A stretch of DNA of 64,000 bases, taken from Cryptomeria japonica (taxonomy: Eukaryota; Streptophyta; Pinopsida; Cupressales; Cupressaceae). This document shows positions 33,861 through 45,391 of the stretch, piece after piece. Under the pieces are notes generated by a model. It had not been told where the DNA came from. It saw only the letters and a list, made by a program, of their open reading frames with translations, and made no database searches. The stretch is taken from assembly GCF_030272615.1 (NCBI RefSeq), contig NC_081412.1, positions 346,786,669 to 346,850,668 of the forward strand, written 5' to 3'. The position numbers and the translations under genes are program-made. The stretch's first letter is position 1; every line of letters starts with the position of its first letter.

Positions 33861-35664
33861 ATAAGAAAAATTTCCAAATCATGGTGAGTTAATTCTCACA
33901 AAAGAAGATGATGAGAGACGAATTTGGTGGAGGTGGCCAATTTATGGTGGATCAAATGCCACAAGAGAAGACAAGAAAATGAAAATTGAGAGGAGATTAA
34001 TGGTTTTTGATGAGACGAAGCCAGCAAGAGGAAAGATTATAAAGATAGTAACTTGGATGAGGAGGTCTATACATGGTGGACAAGGGTCCACAAGTGAAAA
34101 ATAAATTGCAAAATTAATTTTGCTATAAGGGTAGGATCTATCCCTACCAAATGTGTTGGCAATATGTTTTGTCAATATGTTTTGTCATTTTTGTAAGCTC
34201 GATGTCTAACAACATGTATTTCCCTTGATGATGGGTAGTTTAATATGTATTTCCCTTAATGATGGGTATGTGTGTGGTAATTGATATTGTTCTGTTGTCA
34301 TGGTTTGTTAAGGATGATGTTATATAATATTGATGGTTGATGGTTTTAGTTACCTTGAGTTGTAGATGTCCACCTTTCTTTGTGACTGATGTCTACATAT
34401 AGTAGGATATGGCAATGATAATGATAATAGCACAATGATGATAAGTTGTGGAATTTTTACATTATGATGATAATGATTGGGATGTGTTTTCCTTGGCCCT
34501 GACACTCTTGTTCAAGATAATGTTGTTTTCAAAATGTTTTGAGTATGATGAGATGTGATATGTGGAAAGGGTATTTAAAATCTAGCTAGAAGAATGCTCT
34601 ATATTTCTTTGTAGTTGAGGATTTGGTCTTGTAGAATAGAACATGATGTTTATTCTTTGTGGATATTGCACTACTATCTTTTTTAGGTTCTCGGTGCTGT
34701 AGTTGGTGGCTAGTGATTATTGTTTGTCGACAGTCTGGTTGTCTATTAGAAGTGAATTTGATTGGCCCAAAAACCAGTTTGCATTTCTTTGTGTTGATGT
34801 TATAGGTGTTGGGACTTGGAGGATATGCTTGTATTGTTTATGCATTGTGTAAGTTCCAATTTTAGGGGTTGAGGTGTTATGCAAGAAGATATATTGTTGT
34901 TCTGTTCAGGATTGTGTTTCCTAGCATTGAAGTGTTTTGTATCTATTTGTGTTTTTCCAACGTGTATGGATGTGACATTACAAAAGAAGTATTTGAGAAT
35001 GTTTTTTGATGTTATATGAATGTCCTTGTGTGGATGTTTATGTTGGTGCTACATTGTGTTTGATGTTGTCTTTTTGGGCAATTTTTATGGTTTGGTCGAT
35101 AAAATTTTGTTTTCTAGCTTGTGCCATTATTTTAATGATATGTATTGACTTTGGAGAGTTTTTTAAGTTATATTTGGGTCCTACCTTTGGAATGTGGAGA
35201 TCCATATTAAGTTAGTTCATTTGGATGATATGTTTTTGGGTTGACTGGTCATGTACTACATTATTGATGTACATGTCACCTTGTTGTTGTCCTTGCATGA
35301 TGTGCGGTAGCATGTATATTATTTGGATCCACTTAGAGAAGTGTAATTTGATGTTTTAGGTCCTCTCTATCTCCTAGATTCAATGACATTCACCGCAATT
35401 ATTATTGGTGGACAACTTGATTGGATTGATGCTTGTCTCTTGTTCTGGCTGACCTAATTGAGGTTTTGAGATGTAATAGAAAATATATATTAAAGTTCAA
35501 ATCAATATGAATCATATAGAGTGATGTGTAGTGTCCTTGTGATGTGAGTGTGAATTAAAATATTTGTGAGTTTAATTTTCATGATCATATCATTTGTAGA
35601 TTTTTGTGATGTAAATATGGTGGATGTGTGGTGGTGATTGTTGTTGGATTTGGTTGCTTGTAAC
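33861..35664. other. No recognisable gene
   Basis: AT-rich, with T/G-rich stretches from 34200 on. No retroelement domain, terminal repeat or RNA gene seen. Downstream pol of copia element B, expected to the left of element A, is not here. Confidence 0.45.
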
Positions 35665-36033
35665 TGATAACACAATGATGAACAATGAGTACCAAACTGG
35701 TACTGAGAGGGGGGGGGGGTGAATCAGTACAGGTACAAAAACTTTTCCAGAACTGGTTTGATGGCAAACAGTGAACTTGACTGGCAGTCACTAACACCGG
35801 TCATAAACCAAAATACTACCGGTTAAGCACAATGAGACTGTGAAAGATATAAACCGGAAACACTTATCTTACCACACAAACTACACCCTCATTTCCATAT
35901 TATCCTTGTGCATAAACAAACATTCTATCATGAAAAATATAAAATCATGCTAGATCAACATGATTCATCGCTTGACAGAAAACAACATAGCATCACATGA
36001 AAAAGACATCACATATGACACACATATTTTTCA

Positions 36034-36062
36034 CGTGGAAAACCAACTGGGAAAAACCACGG
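36034..36062 (-). other. Copia LTR leader hairpin, copy 3
   Basis: Minus strand: perfect outer stem CGTGG/CCACG; inner stem CCA/TGG. Confidence 0.6.
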
Positions 36063-36106
36063 TGGGGATGAATACCCACAAGCTTTTTTTGAACTCTTTA
36101 GAAGTC

Positions 36107-36312
36107 CCCTCTGTTAGAAGCCTAGTTCGGTTAAAGACTATTACAACAGGTTCTGTTAGGAACTGATCTTGTTAGGGATCACCCGGTTAAGGGTTAAACC
36201 CTGTTAAGGGTTACCTTGTTAGAGGATTTTATGAACTCAATGACTTTGAGTCACCCTCTTAAAGGATTTATGTCAAGCTGGTTAAAGCTACCTTGTTAAG
36301 GGATTTTCCAGC
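36107..36312. repeat. GTTA-word array in copia LTR
   Basis: Eleven 'gtta' words, mostly gttaaagg or gttagagg variants, start at 36113, 36130, 36155, 36171, 36186, 36193, 36203, 36210, 36218, 36281 and 36295. A related cttaaagg is at 36259. Spacing is irregular. The corresponding parts of 36880-37100 and 42770-42990 keep most of them. A 6-bp hairpin ACTCAA/TTGAGT lies inside the array. Confidence 0.6.
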
Positions 36313-36502
36313 TGTTGAAGTGATTAGAGATCATCAGGTATTACAATGATCTGGTAAGAGCACTCAATGCCAATGCAGACCCACTTTAGTTCCTTTCTTC
36401 TACATACACACTCTACAGGTATCAACCCTCTTATCTGGTCTGGCAAGAATCACGTATCTTTGCACTTAGATACACACACAACATTTGCCAACAACTTCAA
36501 CA

Positions 36503-37893
36503 TGAATTAGTACAGACAAAAACTTATCAACAACTTATCAAGTTAAAACAATGATAACTGGTTGTCTTCATCACTAAACTTAACCATGGCAATACCGGTT
36601 AAACATAGTAAGACTTCAGACAACTGAAACCAGTAAAACTGAATACTTCAAATAAAATTCAACACTTGATAACTACTTCACCAATATACATATGCATGTG
36701 TTGTATCAGTAATACCATAACCATTAGCTTTGCATGCATAATTACTTAAACAAAGACTGTACAATCATCACATGAAAAATGCACAACTCATGACACATAG
36801 ATTTTTCACATGGAAACCCAAATGGGAAAAACCACGGTGGAGATGAACACCCACAAGCTTGTTTTTGAACTCTTTTGAAGCTTACTCTGTTAGGAGCCTA
36901 GTCCGGTTAAAGACTTTCCAATCAGGTTATGTTAGGAACCGATCCTGTTAAAGATCACCTGGTAAACAGATGACTACATACCCTGTTAAAGGTTAAAACC
37001 ATGTTAAAGGTTACCTTGCTAGAGGATTTGAAGAACTCAATGAACTTGAGTCACCTGGTTAGAGGATTTACAATAAGCCTGTTAAAGCTACTTGGCAAAG
37101 GGATTTTCCTATTGTTGAAATGGTTAGAAGACAACAGGTAAACCTCTGATCTGATAACAACACTACATGCTAAGGCAGATCCTTTTCAGCTCTTCTACTC
37201 TACAATCACACTCTGCAGTTTTCCACTCACTGGTCTGGCAAGTATCTCATCACTCAGATACAAACACAACATTTGCCAACACAAACAATAACAACCATCA
37301 TCGACCTTATAGACAACAATTAGGTCAGTAGCACAAACCCTAAACCCTAAGCATTTTAGGTTTATAATTACAAGTGGTCCAATCCTGACCATTCAAACAC
37401 TTTTCATAGAATAAAACAATCTCAAATAGATCACAAGTCATTCTGCATCGTCCATTCTTCACTGCACATAGAAATCAGTAACCCATCACACTTTCTTCTC
37501 ATACCGCTAAGAATAATGTTCATTCCCGAGGTAGACATTTAATTCAATCGATCTTCACATTCAAGATCCTCAAGGAAATCCTTCACATGCATAAAATTGG
37601 CATGGTATCTCGATCTCATCCTTATCTCTTAGCTAACTCATCATAGAATATCATCGGTTGCATCGCACAAGCTAGATTGGCAAACTGGAAACCCTAGAGC
37701 TGAGACTACCAACTAGTAGTCACACTTAGTGAAACCCTGACACCGGTTCACTTCATCTCTTCATACCGGTTCTCCAACTTGAACATCAATAACAACTTCT
37801 TCCAATCTTCATACTGGTTCACCTACACTTATTGACATCAATGACAACATACATTATCATTATATCATCATACCAGTTCATCATATGCCAACA
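36503..37893 (-). repeat. Element A 3' LTR, lacking its outer 51 bp
   Basis: Aligns closely with 42389-43781. The 51 bp corresponding to 42338-42388 are missing, and the break is exactly at the G-tract. The inner end 'atatgccaaca' is intact next to the polypurine tract. Confidence 0.85.
36809..36837 (-). other. Copia LTR leader hairpin, copy 4 (element A 3' LTR)
   Basis: Minus strand: outer stem CGTGG/CCATG with one G-U pair; inner CCCA/TGGG. Confidence 0.6.
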
Positions 37894-38093
37894 ATCTCCC
37901 CCTTTGGCATTGATGGCAATACTCAGTGTTGTATTGCAACTAAAAAAAACATAGACCAGTGCAACTATAACAAATATCTTCATCATATTATATCTTCTCC
38001 CATATCATACATCATCAGATATCTTCTCCCCCTTTGACAACAATGCCAAAGTGGAGACATGAGCTTCCAGTCTCCACTATGTTGCTCCCCCTA
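37894..38093 (-). other. Three polypurine tracts of element A
   Basis: Minus-strand purine runs: AAAGGGGGAGAT next to the LTR (37894-37905), AAAGGGGGAGAAG at about 38021-38033 and AGGGGGAGCAAC at about 38080-38091. Multiple polypurine tracts are a described Sirevirus trait. Confidence 0.7.
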
Positions 38094-38169
38094 TGGAGTA
38101 GCATCCTTCAACATATCAATCCTGAAAGATTTGTCACTGTAATACCTGACTGATGTGGAGCACACATTT

Positions 38170-38613
38170 TTAGTTTACTTCATGAAGGGGCAGAACCCCT
38201 AATTCACCTCTCAAATAGGTAAATGTAGTCTTTGGTAAGGGCTTAGTGATTATGTCTACTAGTTGCTCCTTACTGGAAACATGTTCTAATACAACCTCTT
38301 TGTTCAAAACCATTTCTCTCAAGAAATAATACTTGAGTTCAATGTGCTTTGTCCTAGCATGCAATACCGGATTTTTGGAAATATTGATTGCACTAGTATT
38401 ATCACATAAAATACTCACCGGTTCAGATATAGGTACTTTGAAACAATCCAATACATGTTTCATCAAGATTGCTTGAGTGCAATTCATAAATGTTGCCACA
38501 TAATTCGCTTCATCTATAGACTGGGAAGTACAACTCTGCTTCTTACTCGTCCATGAGACTAGTCTTCCACCAAGAAAGAACACTCCACCGGTTGTGCTCT
38601 TTTGGCCGTCCAC
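38170..38613 (-). pseudogene. Element A: copia RNase H
   Basis: Contains NVDGQKSTTGGVFFLGG, WTSKKQSCTSQSIDEANYVA and CDNTSAINISKNPVLHARTK, then KHIELKYYFLREMV and ITKPLPK, the standard end of copia pol. The Asp of DNTSAI is kept. The second Glu of the usual EAEY reads Asn. A TGA separates it from RT at 38614-38616, where the family has Trp (DWAGN), a TGG to TGA change. The natural end is at about 38170. Confidence 0.85.
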
Positions 38614-38622
38614 ATTACCTGC

Positions 38623-39804
38623 TCAATCTACATCAGTAAATACCTTGAGATTAAAATCACAATTGTATGGATACCACAATCCATAATCAACTATCCCTTT
38701 TAGGTATCTAAAAATCCTCTTGACTGCTACCAAGTGAGATTCTCTTGGACTTTTTTTAAAACGAGCCACAATGCCCGCTGCATGAGAAAAATCTGGTCTG
38801 CTATGTACCACATAGTGTAGCTTACCGATCATTGACCGGTACTCCTCATTCACTAACACTAAATCATCTTCCTTAGTCAATTTACAGCCGGTCACCATTG
38901 GTGTACCAACCAGTTTTCTCTCCTCCATGCCAAAGGTCTTCAATACCTCTTTGACATACTTGGACTGGGTAATAAAGATACCCTCTTTCATTTGCTGAAT
39001 CTATAGACCAATAAAGAACTTTATCTCTCCAATCAGAGACATCTCAAACTCTTTCTTCATTTCATCTGCAAATGTGTGGCTCATTTCATCATCTCCTCCA
39101 AAGATTATGTCATCTACAAACACTTCACAGATTAGAATCTGATCACCTTCAGATTTCAAGTAGATGTTGTTGTCTTCACTTGTTCTCTGAAATCCTATCT
39201 TCACAAGATGAGAGTGTAAACGTTCATACCATGCCCTTGGTGCTTGTTTCAATCCATATAGGGCCTTGTGTAATCTACAAACCATGTTACTATCTTCTGA
39301 TAAGGAAAACCCATCCAGTTGCTCAATATACACTTCCTCTTCTAGGATTCCATTCAAGAACGTAGACTTCACATCCATCTGGTATACCTTGAATCCCTTA
39401 AATGCTGCAAATGCAAGTAGAATTCAAACACCTTCCAGTCTAGCCACTGGGGCAAAGGTTTCTCCATAGTCTTCTCCCTCTTCCTGAGCATATCCCTTGC
39501 ATACAAGTCTTGCCTTGTTCCTTACAACTATGCCTTCTTCATTTAGCTTATTCCTGAAGACCCATTTGGTACCTATGACATTCTTGTGTTCTGGTCTAGG
39601 TACCAAAGACCATGTTGTATTATTTTCTATCTGGTTTAGCTCCTCTTCCATTGCCTTAATCCAGTCTTCATCTGTAAGTGCCTCTCTAGTAGTCATAGGC
39701 TCAAATTCAAAAATCATAAAAGAGTTCTCTTTCACCTTTCTTCTTGTGAGTATCCCTGTATCTTTATCTCCTATGATCTGCTTCGGATCATGATGTAGTT
39801 TCAC
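38623..39804 (-). pseudogene. Element A: copia reverse transcriptase
   Basis: Three open pieces in one frame, separated by single stops. 39424-39804: [20 protein letters not shown], then [20 protein letters not shown] and [20 protein letters not shown]. 39001-39378: MDVKSTFLNG (motif A Asp), KALYGLKQAPRAWYERL and FVDDIIFGG (catalytic pair, 39109-39120). 38623-38991: QSKYVKEVLKTFGM, then YRSMIGKLHYVVHSRPD and RIFRYLKG. The stops are TGA at about 39421 (probably Arg CGA) and TAG at about 39000 (probably Gln CAG). All catalytic residues are kept. Confidence 0.9.
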
Positions 39805-39834
39805 ATATCTAGGAATGACTCTAGTTGGTTCTTC

Positions 39835-40734
39835 TTACTTTTCATCTTCTTCTTCTTCTCCATCTTCTTCTTCACCTACTGTAGCTTCTACTGGTACAGG
39901 AACACTGAGGTCTTTACTTGTTTCTTTCTTAACCGGTTCCCAAAAGTCTACACTTGGTTCATCTTCCACTTGCTCACTGTAGGTTTCCTTAGGCTCCTCA
40001 GGGGATTCATCAACCCTGACATTGATACTCTCAACAATTTTTTGTGTCTTATTGTTGTAGCACTTGAGAGCTTTTCTCTTAGAGGAATATCCCCAAAATA
40101 TTCCTTCATCACATTTAGCATTAAACTTGCTCAGATGCTCACCTCTCTTGATGTAACAATTACTGCCAAATACTTTAAAATAACTCATAGTGGGAGTCTT
40201 CCCGGTCCAATACTCATAAGAGGTTTTATCTTTACCTTTCTTGATGAGTACCCAGTTCATAGTATAGACTGCAGTGCTCACCGCTTCTCTCTAGAAAGTG
40301 TGAGCAACCTTTCCTTGGATCATCATTGTTCTGGCCGCTTCAACTACAGTCATTTTATTCCTTTCTACTATGCCATTCTGTTGTGGTGTCCTTGGGGTAG
40401 ACAAATGCCTCTTGATATTGTTCTCTTCACAGTACTTGTTGAATTCATCAGAAGTGAATTCACCTCCTTGATCATTTCTTAGGCATTTTATCCTTTGACC
40501 ACTTTCCTTCTCTACTAATTCTCTAAAGGCTTTGAACTTTCCAAATGCCTCAGACTTGTCTTTCAATAATGTGACCCACTTCATTCTTGAGCAATCATCA
40601 ATAAGAATCATGAAATACCTATCTCCCTGAATACTTCTAGTTTTCATTGGACCACACAGATCGGTATGCACAAGATCAAGTAAGTTTTCTGCTGAAAAAG
40701 ACACCTTTGAAAGTTGAGGAAGACATATTCCCAA
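39835..40734 (-). pseudogene. Element A: copia integrase
   Basis: The core is at 40291-40734: LVHTDLCGPM (Asp 1), KCLRNDQGGEF (Asp 2) and TPQQNGIVERNKM (Glu); the DDE triad is complete. After one TAG (position of Trp in WREAVS), 39835-40281 gives GKTPTMSYFKVFGSNCYIKR, KCDEGIFWGYSSKRKALKCY and a very acidic tail. A TAA at 39832-39834 precedes RT. Confidence 0.9.
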
Positions 40735-41305
40735 GTTGACATTCTTTGCACAAAGAATTCTCTGGTTTGTTCAGCAAAGGCAATCCTCTTACTACCTTGA
40801 TCTTACTCGCCTTTACAATATTATCAAAGTTCATATGACAAGGTCTCTTATTCCATATCCAACTGTCATCAAAATTCGCCATCAGACACCAACTAATCTT
40901 GGCATTCAACTGAAACAAGTTACCTCTAGTCTGCTTACCGGTGGAAATAAGTTCACCACTCTTTCCAATTATATTGCAGACTCCACCTTTGAACTCTAGA
41001 ATGAGTCCTTTGTCATTTAGCTGAGCAACACTCAAAAATTTATGCTTAAGACCTTCTACACAGTAGACATCATCCGCACTTCTCTTTCCATTCAGTGAGA
41101 TGGATCCTTTACCTTTTACCAAGCATGGTGCATCATTTCCAAACCTGACAACACCTCCATCATATTCTTCTAGAGATAGAAACTTTCTCCGATCACCAGT
41201 CATGTGGTGAGAAAATCCACTATCAATAATCCACTCATTAGAGTTGTCAATGCGAGAGACAAGTGCTTTCTTGTCAGTCACTTCTTCCTTTACAGCTACA
41301 AACAC
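40676..41305 (-). pseudogene. Element A: protease and GAG-pre-integrase
   Basis: Protease active site WIIDSGFSHHMTGD near 41215 (DSG) and the flap-side segment GVVRFGNDAPCLVKGKGSI are visible. Then the pre-integrase zinc domain: DSWIWNKRPCHMNF...CKECQLGN. The expected second His is retained as His in CHMNF. The frame slips into the integrase core near 40734. Confidence 0.85.
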
Positions 41306-41453
41306 TATATCTTCATTCTCTTCATCCTCAGATTCTTCATTAGTAACACCTTCATCAATTGCAACAAGACAATTTCTTCTACTTCTTCCTTTATACTTTC
41401 TAAACCTCTCTGGTTTATTCTTATTGTCATTTAGGACAGTTAATAGCTATATG

Positions 41454-42266
41454 TCATATCTTATTGTAGGAAAAACATTTTAAAGGAAGCTTACCTCTGC
41501 ATTTTCTGGTGCCTTTTGGAAGTCTCTTGACAAGAAGAGCTTCAAACTCCATCAAAATCTCTTCATCATCCATACCTCTGCTTTGCATGGATTCATAATT
41601 GGTACTTACTTCTTTTCCTTTTTTGGTTGGTGCAACAGATGCTCTAAAGGCTGACTCAATCTTCTGAACACTACCATCATAGCTATTCAACTCATATGCA
41701 GTCAACTTTTCAATGATATAGTCTAAGGATACCTTGGTTTTGTCGATAGACCATAGTTCCTGAATAGTAGAAACTCTGATTGCATAGATTGGTAATAATG
41801 ATCTCAAAAATTTACTGACAATGGTGGCATCATCAATTGTTCTACCAGTTCTCTTGATATCTCCAACCACAGTCTTGATCCTTATGCCATATTGCTGAAT
41901 GGTCTCCCCTTCAACCATCCTCATGTCTTCAAATTTTCCTCTAAGGCTTTCTTCCTTAGCCTGCTTAAAATGCTCATCACCACCATAAATGGTTTCCAAT
42001 GTGTCCCATACATCATTAGGGTTTTACTTATCTCGTACATCAATGAACTCAATATCGGACAAGCTTCTAATAAGAGCTTCCATGACTTGCCCATTTTCTT
42101 GAATCTCTCTTTTCTGATCATCGGTTAGAGTGCCAGTGGGGATTACATAGGCATTCTCAACATAGCTCAAGTGTTGAGCACCTAAAATCTTGATATAGAT
42201 CTTCATTCTGTCCTTCCATATTTTGAAGTTATCTCTATTGAACTTATGACCTTCCCTCTTCATCAT
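41454..42266 (-). pseudogene. Element A: copia gag
   Basis: Starts MMKREGHKFNRDNFKIWKDR, the copia gag N-terminus, at 42266. A frameshift and TAA lie near 42024. The main body (41454-41999) has GGDEHFKQAKEESLRGKFED, MVEGETIQQYGIRIKTVVGD and LRSLLPIYAIRVSTIQ. It ends with a damaged zinc knuckle, KCFSYNKI, where the second Cys has become Tyr, followed by a stop. Confidence 0.85.
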
Positions 42267-42323
42267 TAAAGCAGGATCTTTTACCTCAAGCGGTTAAGCT
42301 TATATCACCGAGGACCTAGAGTT

Positions 42324-42335
42324 GCTCTGATACCA
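42324..42335 (-). other. Element A primer-binding site
   Basis: Minus strand TGGTATCAGAGC, complementary to the 3' end of initiator tRNA-Met, two bases from the LTR. Confidence 0.9.
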
Positions 42336-42337
42336 AT

Positions 42338-43781
42338 TGATGAATAATCATGAACAACAAATACCCTAATTGGTACTGAGAGGGGGGGTGAATTAGTACA
42401 GACAAAAACTTCTCAACAACTTATCAAGTTAAAACAATGATAATCGGTTGTCTTCATCATTGAACTTAACCATGGCAATACCGGTTAAACATAGTAAGAC
42501 TTCAAACAGCTTAAACCAGTAAAACTAAATACTTCAAATAACATTCAACACTTGATAACTACTTCACCAATATACATATGCATGTGTTGTATCAATAATA
42601 CCATAACCATTAGCTTTGCATGCATAATCACTTAAACAAAGACTGCACAATCATCACATGAAAAATTCACAACTCATGACACACAGATTTTTCACATGGA
42701 AGCCCAAATGGGAGAAATCACGGTGGGGATGAATACCTACAAGCTTGTTTTTTAACTCTTTTGAAGCTCGCTCTGTTAGGAGCCTAGTCCGGTTAAAGAC
42801 TTTACAATAAGGTTCTATTAGGAACCGATCCTGTTAAAGATCACCTGGTAAAGGGATGGCTGTATACCCTGTTAAAGGTTAAAACCCTATTAAAGGTTAC
42901 CTTGCTAGAGGATTTGAAGAACTCAATGAACTTGAGTCACTTGGTTAAAGGATTTACAATAATCCTGTTAAAGCTACCCGACAAAGGGATTTTCCTAGTG
43001 TTGAAATGGTTAGAAGACAACAGGTAAAGCTCTGATCTGATAACAACACTACATGCTAAGGAAAATCCTTTTCAGCTCCTCTACTCTGCAATCACACTCT
43101 ACAGTTTGCCACTCACTGGTCTGGCAAGTATCTCATCACTCAGATACAAACACAACATTTGCCAACACAAACAACAACAACCATCATCGACCTTATAGAC
43201 AACAATTAGGTCTGTAGCATAAACCCTAAACCCTAAGCATTTTAAGTTTACAATTACAGGCGGTCCAATCCTGACCATTCAAACACTTTGCATAGAATAA
43301 AACAATCTCAAACAAATCACAAGTCATTCTGCGTCATCCATTCTTCACCGCACATAGACATCAGTAACCCATCACACTTTCTTCTCATACCACTAAGAAG
43401 AATGTTCATTCTCGAGGTAGACATTTAATGCAATCGATCGTCACATGCAAGATCCTCAAGGAAATCCTTCACGTGCACAAAACTAATGTGGTATCTCAAT
43501 CTCATCCTTATCTCTTAGCTAACACATCACAGAATGTCACTGGTTGCATTGCACAAGCTAGATTGCCAAACCAGAAACCCTAGAGCTGATACTACCAACC
43601 GGTAGTCACACTTAGTGAAACCCTAACACCGGTTCACTTTATCTCTTCACACCGGTTCTCCAACTTGAACATCAATAACAACTTCTTCCAATCTTCATAC
43701 CGGTTCACCCGCACTTATTGACATCAAAGACAACATACATTATCATCATATCATCATAACGATTCATCATATGCCAACGAA
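42338..43781 (-). repeat. Element A 5' LTR
   Basis: 1444 bp. The plus-strand start is 'tgatgaataatcatg' and the end 'atatgccaacg', the last base changed from the expected A. It contains the G-tract at 42382-42388, the hairpin at 42695-42722 and the GTTA array. Confidence 0.9.
42695..42722 (-). other. Copia LTR leader hairpin, copy 5 (element A 5' LTR)
   Basis: Minus strand: inner stem CCCA/TGGG. The outer stem is weakened by a G to A change (CGTGA/CCATG). Confidence 0.5.
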
Positions 43782-44741
43782 ATCATCTCTTCTGATATAT
43801 CATTTACTTCCAAAAATCCTGAAATACTTAACAGAAGGTGTATGTCCAAACCATATTTCATAAGGGGTCTTACCAGTTTCACCTTTGATGTGAACTCTAT
43901 TGAATGTGTAGATTGTTGTACTCACTGCTTCTCTCCAATAGATATGAGGCAATTTGGATTCCATCATCATAGATCTTGCTGCATCCAAAATGGTTTTGTT
44001 CTTTCTTTCCACTACTCCATTTTGTTGAGGAGTCTTAGGTGCAGATAATTGTCTCCTGATTCCATTTGCCTCATAGTAACTGTTAAATTCATGAGAAGTG
44101 AACTCATCGCCATGATCTGATCTTAGACATTTGATTTTCAATCTAGTTTCAATTTCAACCTTTGCTTTAAAGATCTTGAATTTCTCAAAAGTTTCAGACT
44201 TCTCCCTTAGAAAAGTCACCCACATCATTCTAGAATAGTCATCAATAATCAGCATGAAATACCTATCACCTTGAAATCTTCTAGTACTTGTTGGACCACA
44301 TAAGTCAATATGAATCAAATCAAGTACATCATTAGATTTATCATGTATGCTCTTAAAAGAACTTCTGACTTGCTTACCCAATTGACATTCCTTACATATC
44401 AGATTATGAGGCTTCATAATCTTAGGTATATCTCTAACTGCTTTAGTTGAACTGATCTTAACAATACAATCAAAATTAACATGACACAACCTCTTGTGCC
44501 ATAGCCAACTCTCATCAATATGAGCAATTAAGCATGTCTTATTACCAATGTTCAAGTGAAAGATATTACTTCTAGTCTGAATACCGGTTGCAATCTCCAA
44601 ACCAGTCTTGTTAATAATTTTGCACTTTCTATCTTTAAACTGAAGTTGAAAACCCTTATCAACCAATTGACCAACACTCAAAAGATAATGCTTTAAACCT
44701 TCTACATAATAAACATTATTAGTATTATTCTTTCCATCCAA
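43782..44741 (-). pseudogene. Element B: pre-integrase and integrase, truncated
   Basis: 313-codon open stretch. The zinc part is WLWHKRLCHVNF...CKECQLGKQ. The catalytic triad is intact: LIHIDLCGPT, KCLRSDHGDEF, TPQQNGVVERKNK. It ends IFGSK then TGA at 43800, where family members have Cys; the frame continues a few codons to the element A border at 43782. Confidence 0.9.
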
Positions 44742-44753
44742 AGAAATAATACC

Positions 44754-45305
44754 TCAACCTTTGATCATACATGCCTTGTCATCTCCAAATCTGACTTGAC
44801 TACCATTATATTCTTGTAGGGACAAAAATTTCCCTTTATCTCCAGTCATATGATGTGAGCATCCACTATCAATTACCCATTCATCCTTATCTTCAACTTT
44901 TGCTGCCAGGGCCTTTTCTTCATTTTTGATAACAGGTTCCGATTCATCTTCCTTTAAAACATAGAACACCCATTCTTTTCCATTGCCAGAACCACTAGTA
45001 GAGTCTTCTACCGGTTCATCTCTAGAGTCATCAGTTACTCCTTCCTCATCTGCTATGTAGCATTGTTTACTTTTCTTGAATCTATATCTGTTCATGTTAG
45101 GCTTGAAAGATTTCTTAACTCTTTCCTCAAACCTTGCATTCCTTTCAGGACATCTAGATGCAAAATGACCAATCTTATTACATGCAAAACATTTAAAAGG
45201 TGCTTTTCCTTCATACTTACTTCTAGTTGGTCCTTTAGGTACTCTTATAGCAAATAAGGCTTCAAGTTCCTCGAGTTCTTCATCTTCTTTTCTCATGTCT
45301 TCCAA
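44754..45305 (-). pseudogene. Element B: gag C-terminus and protease
   Basis: An acidic start, EDMRKEDEELEELEALF, then an intact CCHC zinc knuckle CFACNKIGHFASRC, a charged linker, and the protease active site WVIDSGCSHHMTGD near 44870. A TGA at 44751-44753 separates it from the pre-integrase. Confidence 0.9.
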
Positions 45306-45330
45306 TTCTTTTGCATATAGGGATTTCCAA

Positions 45331-45346
45331 TCACTTTTTCTGGTAA

Positions 45347-45391
<45 letters not shown>

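Larger units (their letters stand above)
35665..36500 (-). repeat. Extra partial copia LTR fused to element A
   Basis: First about 830 bp (plus-strand order) of a related but more diverged LTR: 'tgataacacaatgatgaac', a G-tract at 35706-35718, the hairpin at 36034-36062 and an array of GTTA words. It ends in 'acatttgccaacaac', a word found about 820 bp into the complete LTR (near 43155), then jumps back to LTR position 52. Confidence 0.75.
35665..43781 (-). mobile_element. Copia element A (Sirevirus-like), all domains, decayed
   Basis: The minus-strand order is right LTR (42338-43781), primer-binding site, gag, protease, integrase, RT, RNase H, three polypurine tracts, left LTR region (35665-37893). 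It interrupts the integrase frame of element B at 43782. The interpretable stops in pol are single C:G to T:A changes. The left LTR is chimeric, and the flanks (GTAAC and AAATC) do not match, so the left border was rearranged after insertion. Confidence 0.85.

Noticed and set aside
37320-37350. 'aaaccctaaaccctaa' word resembling plant telomere repeat
   Set aside because: Only two units, and it is present at the same place in both LTRs of copia A (37338, 43223), so it is an LTR word and not an interstitial telomere.
39970-40482. 170-codon plus-strand ORF
   Set aside because: Shadow of the copia integrase on the opposite strand.
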